This document shows, one piece after another, positions 52,814 to 61,622 of a stretch of DNA of 64,000 nt. The notes beneath the pieces are model-generated. The model ran no database searches, was not told the DNA's origin, and worked only from the letters and a program-made list of their open reading frames with translations. The translations under genes and the position numbers were made by a program. Numbering within the stretch: the stretch's first letter is position 1; every line of letters begins with the position of its first letter. Origin of the DNA: JAPPLB01 sp965208945 (GTDB taxonomy: Bacteria > Acidobacteriota > Terriglobia > Bryobacterales > UBA6623); contig OZ242366.1 in assembly GCA_965208945.1 (NCBI GenBank), positions 4,402,001 through 4,466,000 of the forward strand, in the 5' to 3' direction.

Positions 52814-53076
52814 CACGGCGGTGCTTCCGCACAGTAGTGACCGCTCGCGCCTGCGCCTTTACGGCCTCCCCTTCAACACCCTACAACGAAGTGATCCGCG
52901 CGGGCCTGCGCGCCTTGCAAGAGCGTGACGCTGCCGTGGATCGCTGGTTGCGCGATGAAGTCGTGCCGATCGCGGCGGCTATGCAGGCCGATCCCGGACG
53001 CGCGATCTCCGCCGACCGGGTCTTTGGTGAAATCCGAGACCTTAGTACTAAAGGCAATACAAGCCGTGATCCGTGA
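52810..53076 (+). pseudogene. Decayed ParD-like antitoxin gene
   Basis: The stretch YNEVIRAGLRALQERDAAVDRWL and VVPIAAAMQADPGRAI, VFGEIR resemble the helix-rich part of ParD/RHH antitoxins (pattern SEVIRAGLRxLEERE). The usual N-terminal beta-strand of the ribbon-helix-helix is not recognisable; the first 25 residues (MTRRCFRTVVTARACAF) look scrambled. The C-terminus (KGNTSRDP) is read from a type B repeat. The ATG overlaps the giant gene's TGA (ATGA). No ParE toxin follows. It is either a remnant or a chance fusion. Confidence 0.5.
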
Positions 53077-53166
53077 TTCGTGTCTCGTGATGCGGAAAAG
53101 CCGTGATTCGTGACTCGTGACCCGCACGGACTTCGCCTCCCCACATGGCGAGATATGCCGGCTTGA
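53054..53166 (+). repeat. Partial type B MITE, copy 12
   Basis: Heptamer run GTGATCCGTGATTCGTG onward, a second run near 53104, and a degenerate right end (CACATGGCGAGATATGCCGG). The left terminal arm is missing; the sequence joins the ParD-like remnant directly. Confidence 0.7.
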
Positions 53167-53181
53167 TCCCCAGTCTTCGGA

Positions 53182-54087
53182 TCAGGTTTCGGGGTGGATG
53201 GACAAGGCGGGGTCGGCGATGTTGAATGCGGGTCCGCCGTTCATGCTGTCCCAGTCTTCGGCTTTGAACATGCGGCCCTGACCCATCGGCCCGTCGATTT
53301 CCTTCACGGTGAGGAAGACTTTCGAGCCCTTCACGTGCGCCCAGACCCAGTGGTAGAAGATGCCGTCGGGGAACCCTTCGCCGCGCATCCGCGCACCGTT
53401 CATCGTTCCGCCCGAGCTGCCCACCTCGATGTAGGGGATGCCGTCGTGCACGATCCGCAAGAAGCGGTGCCCGTGTCCGCTCAGGACCCGATCAACGCCG
53501 TAGCGCTTGGCCAGCTTGTGCAGGCGGAAATCCTCGCCGTCAGTGATCTTCTGGATCCAGTACTGGTGGTGAAAAATGACGAACTTCGGATCCTTGTCCT
53601 GGTGAGCTTGCAGGTCCTTCTCCAGAAAGTCGAGCTGCTCGTCATCGAGGTTGCGGTTGAGGCTCGTATCGAGAATCGTGAAGTGCGCGTCCTGGTAGTT
53701 GAAGCTGTAATGAGTCTTGCGTCCCGATTCCTTCTCATAGAGGGCTTTCGAGAAGTCCGACCAGACGTCATGGTTGCCCGGCGTGAAGTAGAGCGGATAG
53801 TGGCTGTAGCGCGCCCAAACCGGCCGCAACTCCATCCACTGCGACTCAGCCATCTCGTCCTCCGTGCCCTGAATCGTATCGCCGACGTTGACGACGAACT
53901 CGGGGTGCATCAGGTCGATCTCGCGCCAAACGCGTCCGTAGATCTGCGGCTGCGCTCCACCGGTGCGGTCGCCCATGATGGCGAAACGGAAGTCGTTCTT
54001 CGGCTCGTTGACCGCCTTCAACCCGATCAGTGCGAACGTGATGAGAATGACCGCGTTGACCGTCCAGACTCGATAGGATTTCGTCAT
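53182..54087 (-). CDS. Calcineurin-like metallophosphoesterase, membrane-anchored or exported
   Basis: The 301-residue product starts MTKSYRVWTVNAVILITFALIG, an N-terminal membrane segment or uncleaved signal. Calcineurin-like motifs are FAIMGDRTGG (Asp, about residue 38), VNVGDTIQG (Asp), FTPGNHDVW (Asn-His-Asp), FVIFHHQYW (His) and VLSGHGHRF (His-x-His), in the usual order. A periplasmic phosphatase is likely; substrate unknown. A MITE ends only about 11 bases upstream of the ATG, and no good ribosome binding site is visible there. Confidence 0.88.
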   Translation of the reverse strand: MTKSYRVWTVNAVILITFALIGLKAVNEPKNDFRFAIMGDRTGGAQPQIYGRVWREIDLMHPEFVVNVGDTIQGTEDEMAESQWMELRPVWARYSHYPLYFTPGNHDVWSDFSKALYEKESGRKTHYSFNYQDAHFTILDTSLNRNLDDEQLDFLEKDLQAHQDKDPKFVIFHHQYWIQKITDGEDFRLHKLAKRYGVDRVLSGHGHRFLRIVHDGIPYIEVGSSGGTMNGARMRGEGFPDGIFYHWVWAHVKGSKVFLTVKEIDGPMGQGRMFKAEDWDSMNGGPAFNIADPALSIHPET

Positions 54088-54097
54088 GCTTGGATTG

Positions 54098-54351
54098 TAG
54101 CCTGCATTGCTCACCACATGACGGCCGAATCAGGCGAAAAAAAGCCGTGTTTCGTGTTTCGTGTCTCGTGATTCGTGAAAACCATTGGCGGCGGCCGGGT
54201 TCGCTCCAGAGGAAATGTCTGACGGCCGGTGAAACGTAAAGGCCGTGTTTCGTGACTCGTGAAAGCCTTAAAAGCAGCTGCTAGTGACTAGTGAAAGCTT
54301 TGAAAGTCCTGATTCGTGATGCGCATAGATTTCGCTTCACCGCGTGCTGTG
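54098..54351 (+). repeat. Hairpin MITE, copy 13 (type B, right end degenerate)
   Basis: Left end TAGCCTGCATTGCTCACCAC. The core has four heptamers, GGTTCGCTCCAGAGGAAATG, then GTGACTAGTGAAAGC where other copies have further heptamers. The right end (CACCGCGTGCTGTGAGG) is weak. It lies between two divergent genes. Confidence 0.8.
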
Positions 54352-54384
54352 AGGATTGGATTGATCCGTTCCTATACTGAGCCT

Positions 54385-55326
54385 GTGTGGCTGAACCGCC
54401 TGAAGACGCTTGCGGGGCGCTGGTGGCCCGTGCTGGGCGTTGTGATTGGGGTTGTCGGATACCTGCTCTGGCAAAGCCTCGCCCCCGATCCGTCCAAGCG
54501 CTTATTTACGCTGCTGCCCGACAACCACGCACTGTATGCCTATGCGGATATCGAGGCCATGCGTGAGGCCGCCCTCTTTTCCGACGCCGCCTCGGCGCCT
54601 GGCTGGGAACTCATCGATCGGCGAGGCCACTTTGCCGCATATCGCGTTTTTCTCTCCGAAGCGGAAGTGACGAGAGCGGCGCTTTCCGTCGGCGAGCACG
54701 AACTCCGAGCCGTTCTCAGCGGACGATTCACAGCCCCCGAACTCATGAAGCATGTCGAACGCCAAGGCGGGCATTGCGAAGACTTCACCTGCTCGGTCGA
54801 TACCCCCGAAGGGGACATCCGACTTCGGTTGTCCGGTGACAACCTGCTCGAGATCGTCGACCGGCGGTCTCGAACCGTCGAGCCCGCCGACTCCGGCCAT
54901 GCCGCTTTCCTCGCGGCCCCCGCACGGCAAAGCATCCGGGAAGGAGCCGTTCTGTGGGTGGCCCTGCGACCGTCGCGCCTGGAAGCCGTCATGAAAGATC
55001 CGCCGCGAGACATAGTGAACCTCGCACTCTTTGCGCGGGCCCTGCAACCAGCCACGTGGGCCTACCTAACTCTGGGATACGGCCGGGAAGCGTCAAGGCT
55101 GCAACTGCGCCTGGAAGCTATCGCAGAAACTCCCGAAGCCGCCCAGGAGATGTACGGCGTTCTCAGCGGCTTGAACGCGTTCGCGGCTGCGATGGCCGAC
55201 AGGAGTTCAGGCGTCGCCGGCGCCGGTCCTTGGGGGCCAGTCCTCCGCACGGCCGACATCGCCCAACAAGGCGCAACCGTCCAGGCCTTGTGGCAGATCG
55301 ATCCGGCGCTTTTGCGAGGCCGGTAA
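54385..55326 (+). CDS. Membrane-anchored protein of unknown function
   Basis: I do not recognise a domain. With the GTG start the 313-residue product has a short cytoplasmic N-terminus (VWLNRLKTLAGRWW), one transmembrane segment (PVLGVVIGVVGYLLWQSLA) and a large soluble part with an early PDNHALYAYADIEAMR motif, seen in exported acidobacterial proteins annotated only as hypothetical. Upstream codons in the longer open frame are MITE-derived. TATACTGAG about 12 bases before the GTG could be a -10 element, giving an almost leaderless mRNA, but this is a guess. The TAA stop is at the edge of the next type B repeat. Confidence 0.65.
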   Translation: MWLNRLKTLAGRWWPVLGVVIGVVGYLLWQSLAPDPSKRLFTLLPDNHALYAYADIEAMREAALFSDAASAPGWELIDRRGHFAAYRVFLSEAEVTRAALSVGEHELRAVLSGRFTAPELMKHVERQGGHCEDFTCSVDTPEGDIRLRLSGDNLLEIVDRRSRTVEPADSGHAAFLAAPARQSIREGAVLWVALRPSRLEAVMKDPPRDIVNLALFARALQPATWAYLTLGYGREASRLQLRLEAIAETPEAAQEMYGVLSGLNAFAAAMADRSSGVAGAGPWGPVLRTADIAQQGATVQALWQIDPALLRGR

Positions 55327-55549
55327 AAGGCCGTGATTCGTGTTTCGTGACTCGTGATTCGTGACCCCAAAACCAAGGCAGGCAGTACGGCCGATGCCCC
55401 AAGGCAGCTTGCGTTAAGGCCGTGTCAGAAAAACCTTGGGATTCATGAAAACGTTAAAAGCAGTGACTAGTGGCTAGTGCAAGCCTTGAAAGCCCTGATT
55501 CGTGATGCGCACGGACTTTGCCTCGTCGCCTGGTGAGAAATGCAGCTCA
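55324..55549 (+). repeat. Partial type B MITE, copy 14
   Basis: Begins abruptly at TAAAAGGCCGTGATTCGTG, without a left arm, runs through four heptamers, the ACCCCAAAACCAAGGCAGG segment and a GTGACTAGTGGCTAGTG variant, and closes with a degenerate right end (GGTGAGAAATGCAGCTCA). It touches the stop codons of both flanking genes: TAA on the left, and TCA (TGA on the minus strand) on the right. Confidence 0.8.
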
Positions 55550-57379
55550 GCGTCTTTGCTCTAGGGTCACCTTCATCGTTAGCGTTTCGCCGCCTCTTTC
55601 CACGGTGACTTCAACTACATCGCCCACTTCACTGTCACGGAGGGCATAGGTGAAGTCGTAGAGGTTGCTGATGGGCTTGTCGCCGAATTGCTTGAGGATG
55701 TCGCCGCCCTTCAGTCCCGCTTTATCGGCGGGCGAGCCGGGGCGGATGTCAGCGAACTTGACGCCGTCCTCGACGGGAGCGAAATCGGGAATGGAGCCGA
55801 AGTAGGGTCCGTAGCCGCCGCCTCCGCCAGACGGACGGCCGCCATGGCTCGCGCCGCTGATCTTGCGGTATTCGGGAGGGTGGTCCGCCGCGATCAACTC
55901 GGAAGCCACGCCGGCAATGAAGTTGACGACCTCGACGGCCTTGTCCGTGTTGATCTTCTCCCAAGTGTCGGAGGGTTTGTGATAGTCGCCGTGGAGTCCT
56001 GAGAAAAAGAACAGCACCGGGATGTTCTTGGGCAGAAACGAGGTGTGGTCGCTTGCGGTGTAACCGCTCTCGGAGAAGGACAGCTCGAAGGGGTGGGTGC
56101 CTTCGAGGTCGCCAAGCAGGTCCGTGAAGGTACTGCCGGTGCCGGTGCCGCCGACGTAGAGTTTCGACTTCGAGACACGCCCGATCATGTCCATGTTGAG
56201 CATGGCGATGATGTCCTCGATGGGGCGGGTCGGGTTCTCGACCCAATGCGCGGAGCCGAGCAGGCCGGTCTCCTCGCCGCTGAACGCCAGGAAGAGAATG
56301 CCTCGTTCCAGAGGGTCAGGGCGCATGGAGAAGACACGGGCCAACTCGATCAAACCGGCGGTGCCCGACGCGTTGTCATCGGCGCCGAGATGCGGCGTGC
56401 CGATCTTCGAAGGCGCCAAGGAGCTCTGATCGCCCAGCCCGAGATGATCGTAGTGGGCGCCGATAACGAGGTACTCCTCGCTGCTGCCCGGAAGGTAGCC
56501 GGCCACGTTGTGGAGCGTCGCTTTTTCCCTTTCGATGTCGATCTCGATCGATACTTTGAGATCTTCGGGCAGGCTGAACGAATTCGTTTCGCCTTTACCG
56601 AGCTTTGCCTGGAGTTGCTTGAGAGATGTGTTCGCCGAACTCAGCCAGTGATCGACCACTTTGTTCTTGACGTGGAGCATGGCAATGCCGGAGTCGTCGG
56701 GGCCGGACACAGCGCCGAACTTCACGAGATCGTCTTTGTTGCCGTCGAGATTGCCGTTGACGAGAATGACGGCTTTGGCGCCGCGGTCGCGGGCATTGAT
56801 GGCTTTCGAGATCAGGTGCGCATGATGAGAGTAGCGACGACGGGCCCCGCGCCGCTTGCTGGCGAAGCTCCTGGGTTCATAGCGCAAGACGACTAGGACC
56901 TTGCCGCTGACGTCGAAGTGGAAGTAATCGTCGTATCCAAACTCATCCGAGCTGATTCCGTAGCCCGCGAAAACGACCTGACCTTCAAAAAGACCCGAGG
57001 ACGAGAAATTCACGGGGACATAGTCTTCACCCGGCGTGAGGGTGGTCTCGCCCGCGCCGCTCTTCACGAGGAACTGGTTTTCCGCGCCCATGCGGCCGCC
57101 GGTCGTGACGGTGAACGGCTGCAGGAACGAAGTTCCGTTGACCCCGGGCTGGAGCCCGTAGTTCCGAAACTGCTCCGCGATGTAGCGGCCGGCTTCTTCG
57201 AGTTCGGGCATACCCGCACCGCGCCCCTTGAGTTCGGGGGCGGCTAGGTACTTCACATGGTCGAGATATCGAGCGGCGTCCGGCCGGGCAAGTTCCGCCG
57301 CCCCCGCGAGCGGGACGAACAGAACAGCGGCTAGACAAAGAGAGATGTATCGTGCGGCGGTGCTGCGCGTGTTTTTCAA
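55547..57379 (-). CDS. Exported M28 peptidase with PA and PDZ domains
   Basis: A TTG start with perfect AAGGAG begins a signal peptide (RYISLCLAAVLFVPLAGAAE); 610 residues. A protease-associated insert (about 100-250, KAVILVNGNLDG) lies in the M28 zinc aminopeptidase domain: GAHYDHLG (His), GADDNASGTAGLIELAR (bridging Asp), FSGEETGLLGS (Glu-Glu), NMDMIGR (Asp) and YTASDHTSF (His). A C-terminal PDZ domain (IRPGSPADKAGLKGGDILKQFG, about 535-605) follows a glycine-rich linker. It should trim peptides outside the cytoplasm. The start lies 10 bases from a MITE, whose TTA overlaps the ribosome binding site. The stop codon is in another repeat end. Confidence 0.92.
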   Translation of the reverse strand: MKNTRSTAARYISLCLAAVLFVPLAGAAELARPDAARYLDHVKYLAAPELKGRGAGMPELEEAGRYIAEQFRNYGLQPGVNGTSFLQPFTVTTGGRMGAENQFLVKSGAGETTLTPGEDYVPVNFSSSGLFEGQVVFAGYGISSDEFGYDDYFHFDVSGKVLVVLRYEPRSFASKRRGARRRYSHHAHLISKAINARDRGAKAVILVNGNLDGNKDDLVKFGAVSGPDDSGIAMLHVKNKVVDHWLSSANTSLKQLQAKLGKGETNSFSLPEDLKVSIEIDIEREKATLHNVAGYLPGSSEEYLVIGAHYDHLGLGDQSSLAPSKIGTPHLGADDNASGTAGLIELARVFSMRPDPLERGILFLAFSGEETGLLGSAHWVENPTRPIEDIIAMLNMDMIGRVSKSKLYVGGTGTGSTFTDLLGDLEGTHPFELSFSESGYTASDHTSFLPKNIPVLFFFSGLHGDYHKPSDTWEKINTDKAVEVVNFIAGVASELIAADHPPEYRKISGASHGGRPSGGGGGYGPYFGSIPDFAPVEDGVKFADIRPGSPADKAGLKGGDILKQFGDKPISNLYDFTYALRDSEVGDVVEVTVERGGETLTMKVTLEQRR

Positions 57380-57389
57380 GGAAGCTCCT

Positions 57390-57573
57390 TAACCTGCATT
57401 TCTCACCATCCGACGGCCGAAGCACGCGAGAAAAGGCCGTGTTTCGTGAAAAACCTTAAAAGCCGTGTTGCGCGCGCCAAGCGGCTCGCGCCTTTTTCCT
57501 CCGCCCGGCTTGCGCCTCGTCCTGACGGCCCTCTCACGCACTTCGCCTCGCCGCGTGGTGAGAAATGCAGGTT
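57390..57573 (+). repeat. Hairpin MITE, copy 15 (short type B)
   Basis: Left end TTAA-CCTGCATTTCTCACC, right end AAATGCAGGTT. Only one heptamer remains in a shortened left core (GGCCGTGTTTCGTGAAAAACC), and the arm segment with CTTTTTCCTCCGCCCGG is present. The AAGGAG used by the minus-strand peptidase gene overlaps its left TTA. Confidence 0.85.
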
Positions 57574-57660
57574 CGTTTTTTGTCTCCGGCCAAGGTTCAC
57601 AATCGAGTCCAGTTCACGAGGCGATCCGTTTTCCTGCTTGTCGGTCTGAGGGCTTCCTCG

Positions 57661-58653
57661 CTAGTTGCGGCCGGGGATGTCGAGTTCGACTTGGCAGCCG
57701 CAATCGTCGCCGGCGTTGTTGGTGACTTTCTGGTAAGCGATTTCGTAGTCGATGACTCGCTTGATCTGCGCCAACTGTACATTGCCTGTGAGCCGGCGGC
57801 CGTTCACATACATCGTCGGAGTGGAGCGGATGCCCAGGTCTCTGCCCAACCGAATGGACTCATCGACACCGGGTTTTGTTTCCTGCCGCTCGATGCAGGG
57901 AGAGAGCTTCATCGTGTCGAGTCGGTTGGCGGAGGCAAACTCGCCGACCTTGTCGTTGAGGTTCTGCTCGGTGATCGAGCGCTGGTTCTCAAAAATCCAA
58001 TCGTGATATTTCCAGAAGGCTTGCGGGTCGAGTTGCTGAATGCATTGCCCGGCGATCGCAGACTGGTAAGCCCACTTATGCCTCTTCAGAGGATAGTCGT
58101 GAAAGTAGACCCTCACGTTGTCGGGATAGTCTTGGGCCACCTGAGTTCGCAGAACTTTGGCTTCCTTGGCGCAATAGGGGCACTGGAAGTCGCTGAAAAC
58201 CGCGATGACGACAGGAGCGCCCTCTTTACCGAAGGCGGGCCGGCCCAGATTCGAGAGCTTTTCGAGGTTCTCGCGGAACGGGTTTTCCGTTATGTCGTAG
58301 GACCGCCCCTCGATGATGCTTCCGCCGTCCTTCGAGACGAAGTAAGAGCGCTGATGCGTGCGGTTTCCCTGGGTCAACGTGAGAGTGACTTCCATCAGGC
58401 CTTCGATGGATGACGGCTTGTAGTCGCTGATCTCGAAGTTGATCTCGGAGTTCATGACGTAGAGATGGCGGAGAAAGAACTCCAGATCCGTCTTGTCGAG
58501 CGCGTTGCCGGGCGGCGCCCCTTCGGTGGCGGGCTCGGGTTCGGGCTCGAAGAGGCCGCCTTGCTGGGCTTGGACTGCTCGTGCTCCCATGACAACGGCG
58601 AGAACGAGCAAACCAAGCACAAGAATTGCGCGTATGGAGGGCTTGCAACTCAT
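57661..58653 (-). CDS. Exported DsbA-family thioredoxin-like protein
   Basis: The product has 330 residues with a signal peptide (RAILVLGLLVLAVVMGARAVQA). After an N-terminal segment (about 45-140) comes a thioredoxin-fold DsbA/BdbD domain: PVVIAVFSDFQCPYCAKEA with CPYC active site (about residues 159-162), VRVYFHDYPLKRHKWA, and GIRSTPTMYVNGRRLTGN with the cis-proline loop STPTMYVNG. It should form or isomerise disulfides in exported proteins; the cysteine-rich secreted proteins of this window are possible clients (inference). It is divergent from the UxuA-like gene. Confidence 0.9.
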   Translation of the reverse strand: MSCKPSIRAILVLGLLVLAVVMGARAVQAQQGGLFEPEPEPATEGAPPGNALDKTDLEFFLRHLYVMNSEINFEISDYKPSSIEGLMEVTLTLTQGNRTHQRSYFVSKDGGSIIEGRSYDITENPFRENLEKLSNLGRPAFGKEGAPVVIAVFSDFQCPYCAKEAKVLRTQVAQDYPDNVRVYFHDYPLKRHKWAYQSAIAGQCIQQLDPQAFWKYHDWIFENQRSITEQNLNDKVGEFASANRLDTMKLSPCIERQETKPGVDESIRLGRDLGIRSTPTMYVNGRRLTGNVQLAQIKRVIDYEIAYQKVTNNAGDDCGCQVELDIPGRN

Positions 58654-58749
58654 GGACCCATTCTACGGGGTTCGCAGACAGGATGCCGGCGCTCCCAGGG
58701 GATTGCCTTTTGAGTGAAGCTTCTCGTACTCTTGCTCTGAGAGGCGCCG

Positions 58750-59817
58750 ATGAAAACCACGCGACGCACCTTCCTTGCGGCCGCCGGAGCGACACCGCTG
58801 CTGGCGCGATCCGCGGCGGCTGACGGCCGGGGCGATTGGAATCCCATCGTTTCGGAGAACCTGCATAACGTCGAATACGAAACGCTGCGTTGGCTCAAGC
58901 AGCTTGGGCTGAAACATGCGGTATTTCAAGGAACGGATCACGTCGATGCGAGCGGCAAGGGCTACTGGACGAAGGACGACGTCCTCTATCACAAGCGAAA
59001 GTGCGACGCGGCGGGCGTCGAGCTGGTGTCGATGATGATTCCGATCGGGCTGTATACGAACGCACGGTTCGGCCGGCCGGGACGCGACGAAGAGATCGAG
59101 AACGTGATCCGCACGATTCAAGCGACCGGCGAGGCCGGTGTGCGGACGATGGAGTGGCGCTTCTGGCCGGACTTCTACTGGGATCACCGCGTCGGGTACT
59201 ACCGGCTGGAAGGCCGCGGCGGGGCGAGTCTCAAGGCCTTCGACTACAGCCGTGTCGCCGACCGCGGGCCGTTTCCGGAGGTAGGGGAGGTCAGCGAGAG
59301 CGAAATGTGGGAACGCTTCCTCTACTTCACGAAGCCCATCGTCGAGGCCGCCGAGAAGGCCGACGTGCAGCTCACGATGCATCCGAACGACCCGCCGATA
59401 AGAAACATGCGCGGGGCCGCGCGGATCTTTCACCACACGGACGAGCTGCGGCGTTTGCTTCGCGAGGTTCCGAGCCGCTACAACGGCATCACGTTCTGTC
59501 AGGGAACGATCACCGAGATGGGAGTGAACGTCCTGGAGGACATTCACTATTTCGCGTCCCGGGACCGCATCAAGCTGGTTCACTTCCGCTCCGTGCGCGG
59601 CACGGCGCCGAAGTATCGCGAGGTCTTCGTGGACGAGGGCGATATCGACATGCTCGAGGCGATGAAGGCGTATCGGGACGCAGGGTTCAATGGTCCGTTC
59701 GTTTCCGATCACACGCCGAGAGTCGAGGGCGATTCAGGCTGGGGGCATATCGGACGGACGTTCACGCACGGCTATATCCGAGGTCTCCTGCAGGCGGTGA
59801 AAGGCCGTGATTCGTGA
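58750..59817 (+). CDS. Tat-exported UxuA-like (mannonate dehydratase family) protein
   Basis: The 355-residue product has a Tat leader (MKTTRRTFLAAAGATPLLA) and a TIM-barrel with UxuA motifs: LTMHPNDPP (about residue 217), NGITFCQGTITEMG, KLVHFRSVRGTAP, EVFVDEGDIDMLEAM, PFVSDHTPRVEGD and GHIGRTFTHGYIRGLLQAV. UxuA dehydrates D-mannonate in hexuronate catabolism and is cytoplasmic in most bacteria, so the Tat leader is unusual; a related isomerase activity is possible. GAGAGG upstream supports the start. The C-terminal KGRDS and the TGA stop are read from the heptamer module of the following repeat. Confidence 0.85.
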   Translation: MKTTRRTFLAAAGATPLLARSAAADGRGDWNPIVSENLHNVEYETLRWLKQLGLKHAVFQGTDHVDASGKGYWTKDDVLYHKRKCDAAGVELVSMMIPIGLYTNARFGRPGRDEEIENVIRTIQATGEAGVRTMEWRFWPDFYWDHRVGYYRLEGRGGASLKAFDYSRVADRGPFPEVGEVSESEMWERFLYFTKPIVEAAEKADVQLTMHPNDPPIRNMRGAARIFHHTDELRRLLREVPSRYNGITFCQGTITEMGVNVLEDIHYFASRDRIKLVHFRSVRGTAPKYREVFVDEGDIDMLEAMKAYRDAGFNGPFVSDHTPRVEGDSGWGHIGRTFTHGYIRGLLQAVKGRDS

Positions 59818-60030
59818 CTCGTGTTTCGTGTCTCGTGACCCCAAAACCCAGGCAGGCGGTACGGCCGTTGCTCCAGGGGAGCTTGTAATAGGGCCTCGTT
59901 TCGAAAAAAGCGTCACCAGCCCTGATTCGTGATTCGTGCAAAACCTTGAAGGCTGCTTTGCCGGGGTGGGCGGGTTGTCATGGGTCCTCTCATGCACTTC
60001 GCCTCGCAACGTGGTGAGACATGCAGGTTA
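59802..60030 (+). repeat. Partial type B MITE, copy 16
   Basis: Starts without a left arm inside the UxuA-like gene at GAAAGGCCGTGATTCGTG; four heptamers, the ACCCCAAAACCCAGGCAGG segment, a second run near 59929, and an intact right end (GTGGTGAGACATGCAGGTTA). Confidence 0.85.
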
Positions 60031-60205
60031 CGATGTCGGCCGCGGCGCTCTGCGATAAGATGGTTGTTCAGGTCGAGAGCACGGTTCTCCACGACATCCA
60101 CGTTCAAGGCGCTCCGGCAAGCCGGAAGCCTCGTTCCTTGCGCGAGGGATTTCCGAGCGGTCCGCCGAGGGCATCTCTCAGCCTTATTTCACGGTTGGTT
60201 CCCTT

Positions 60206-61504
60206 ATGGCCGAGGCCGAAACCTGCAGGCGCGAACTCGAATTCACCGTCGAGTGGGCCGATGTCGAAAAGGACGTCGCCAAAGTCGTCAACGGATACCG
60301 CCGGCAAGTGCGTCTGCCCGGCTTTCGTCCCGGGAAGGCCCCGGCCGCGTTGGTTCGCAGCCGTTATTGGAAAGACATCAAGGAAGAGGTTCTGAAGAAC
60401 CTGTTACCGCGCGTTTTCTGGGACAAGGTCCGGGAAGAGGGGCTCAAGGTCGTCGGCTCGCCCAATTTGACCGACCTGCACTTTGAAAATGGCGAACCGG
60501 TCAAGTTCCAAACCGAGTTCGACATCTACCCGGAGTTCGAACTTGGCGAGTACCGGCGCATCGAGGTTCCCTACAGCGAGCCTGAAGTCTTTGACGATGA
60601 GGTGAACCTCGAGTTGGAACAGCTCCGCGAACAGAATGCAAGTTACCGCAACCTCGACCCGCGGCCGCTTGCGGACGGCGACATCGCCGTGCTGAAGCTG
60701 ATCGGCGAGCCGCTCGACGGCGGCCCGAAGGTCGAGCAGAACGAGATGATGATCACTATCGGGGAGGCCGAGACACTTCCGGAGTTTTCGGAGAACCTGC
60801 GGGGTAAGAGCCTCGGCGATTCGGCCGAGTTCAACGTGAAGTACCCCGACGACTACGGCAACGAGAAACTGGCGGGCAAGACGCTGGCATTTCGCGCCGA
60901 GGTCCTGGAGATGCGAGAGAAGGAGCTTCCGGAACTCGACGACGATTTCGCACAGGATGCCGGCAACTATTCGTCGCTGGAAGAGCTGAAGAACCAGATA
61001 CGCGAGGCGATCGGCGCTCATCGCAGGCGAACCGCCGAGGGCGCCGCGAAGAACAAGCTCGTCGACGCGCTTGTCGAGCGCCACCGGTTTCCGGTTCCCG
61101 AGACGATGGTCGATCGACAGATCGCGACACGGGCCGAACGACGGTTACGCGCGCTGGAAGAGCAAGGGGTCGATTCGTCGAAGCTCGACCTCGACTGGCG
61201 GCAGGTTCGAGAGAGAGAAAAACCGCTTGCCGAGCGCGACGTCCGCGCCAGCCTCATCCTCGAGCGCATCGCCGACGAGGAAGACATTCAGGTAGGGAGC
61301 GACGAGTTGGACCAGCCCATCAGGCAGTACGCGGAACGACAGAAGAAAAGCGTGTCGACCGCTCGTGCCGAGTTGGTGGAGAACGGCACGCTCGATCGAG
61401 TACGCTCACAGATGCGCAACGACAAGACGCTCGACTTTCTTTTTGATGAGGCTCAGAAGGTCGACGCTCCCGCGGAAGCGGGAAGCGGCGAGAGCGGCAA
61501 CTGA
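60206..61504 (+). CDS. tig: Trigger factor
   Basis: Tig is the ribosome-bound chaperone and prolyl isomerase for nascent chains. The 432-residue protein has the ribosome-binding domain with FRPGKAP (GFRPGKAP, the exposed signature loop, about residues 45-52), the FKBP-type domain (about 155-240, DGDIAVLKLIGEPLDG, LGDSAEFNVKYPDDYGNEKLAGKTLAF in part) and the helical C-terminal substrate cradle (ALVERHRFPVPETMVDRQI). Its length is typical. It is followed by clpP after 118 bp, the common tig-clpP order, with clpX expected next but replaced here by repeats and an IS within the window. Confidence 0.95.
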   Translation: MAEAETCRRELEFTVEWADVEKDVAKVVNGYRRQVRLPGFRPGKAPAALVRSRYWKDIKEEVLKNLLPRVFWDKVREEGLKVVGSPNLTDLHFENGEPVKFQTEFDIYPEFELGEYRRIEVPYSEPEVFDDEVNLELEQLREQNASYRNLDPRPLADGDIAVLKLIGEPLDGGPKVEQNEMMITIGEAETLPEFSENLRGKSLGDSAEFNVKYPDDYGNEKLAGKTLAFRAEVLEMREKELPELDDDFAQDAGNYSSLEELKNQIREAIGAHRRRTAEGAAKNKLVDALVERHRFPVPETMVDRQIATRAERRLRALEEQGVDSSKLDLDWRQVREREKPLAERDVRASLILERIADEEDIQVGSDELDQPIRQYAERQKKSVSTARAELVENGTLDRVRSQMRNDKTLDFLFDEAQKVDAPAEAGSGESGN

Positions 61505-61622
61505 TGGCGTCAGGGCAGGTTTTTCCTCCGCCCGTGCATGGATCATTCAAGCGGGAAACATCCGGGCCGTTGACAACGCTGCTTGAATCGCTGGATATTT
61601 CAGGTCAGGAGGCATGGTCGCA

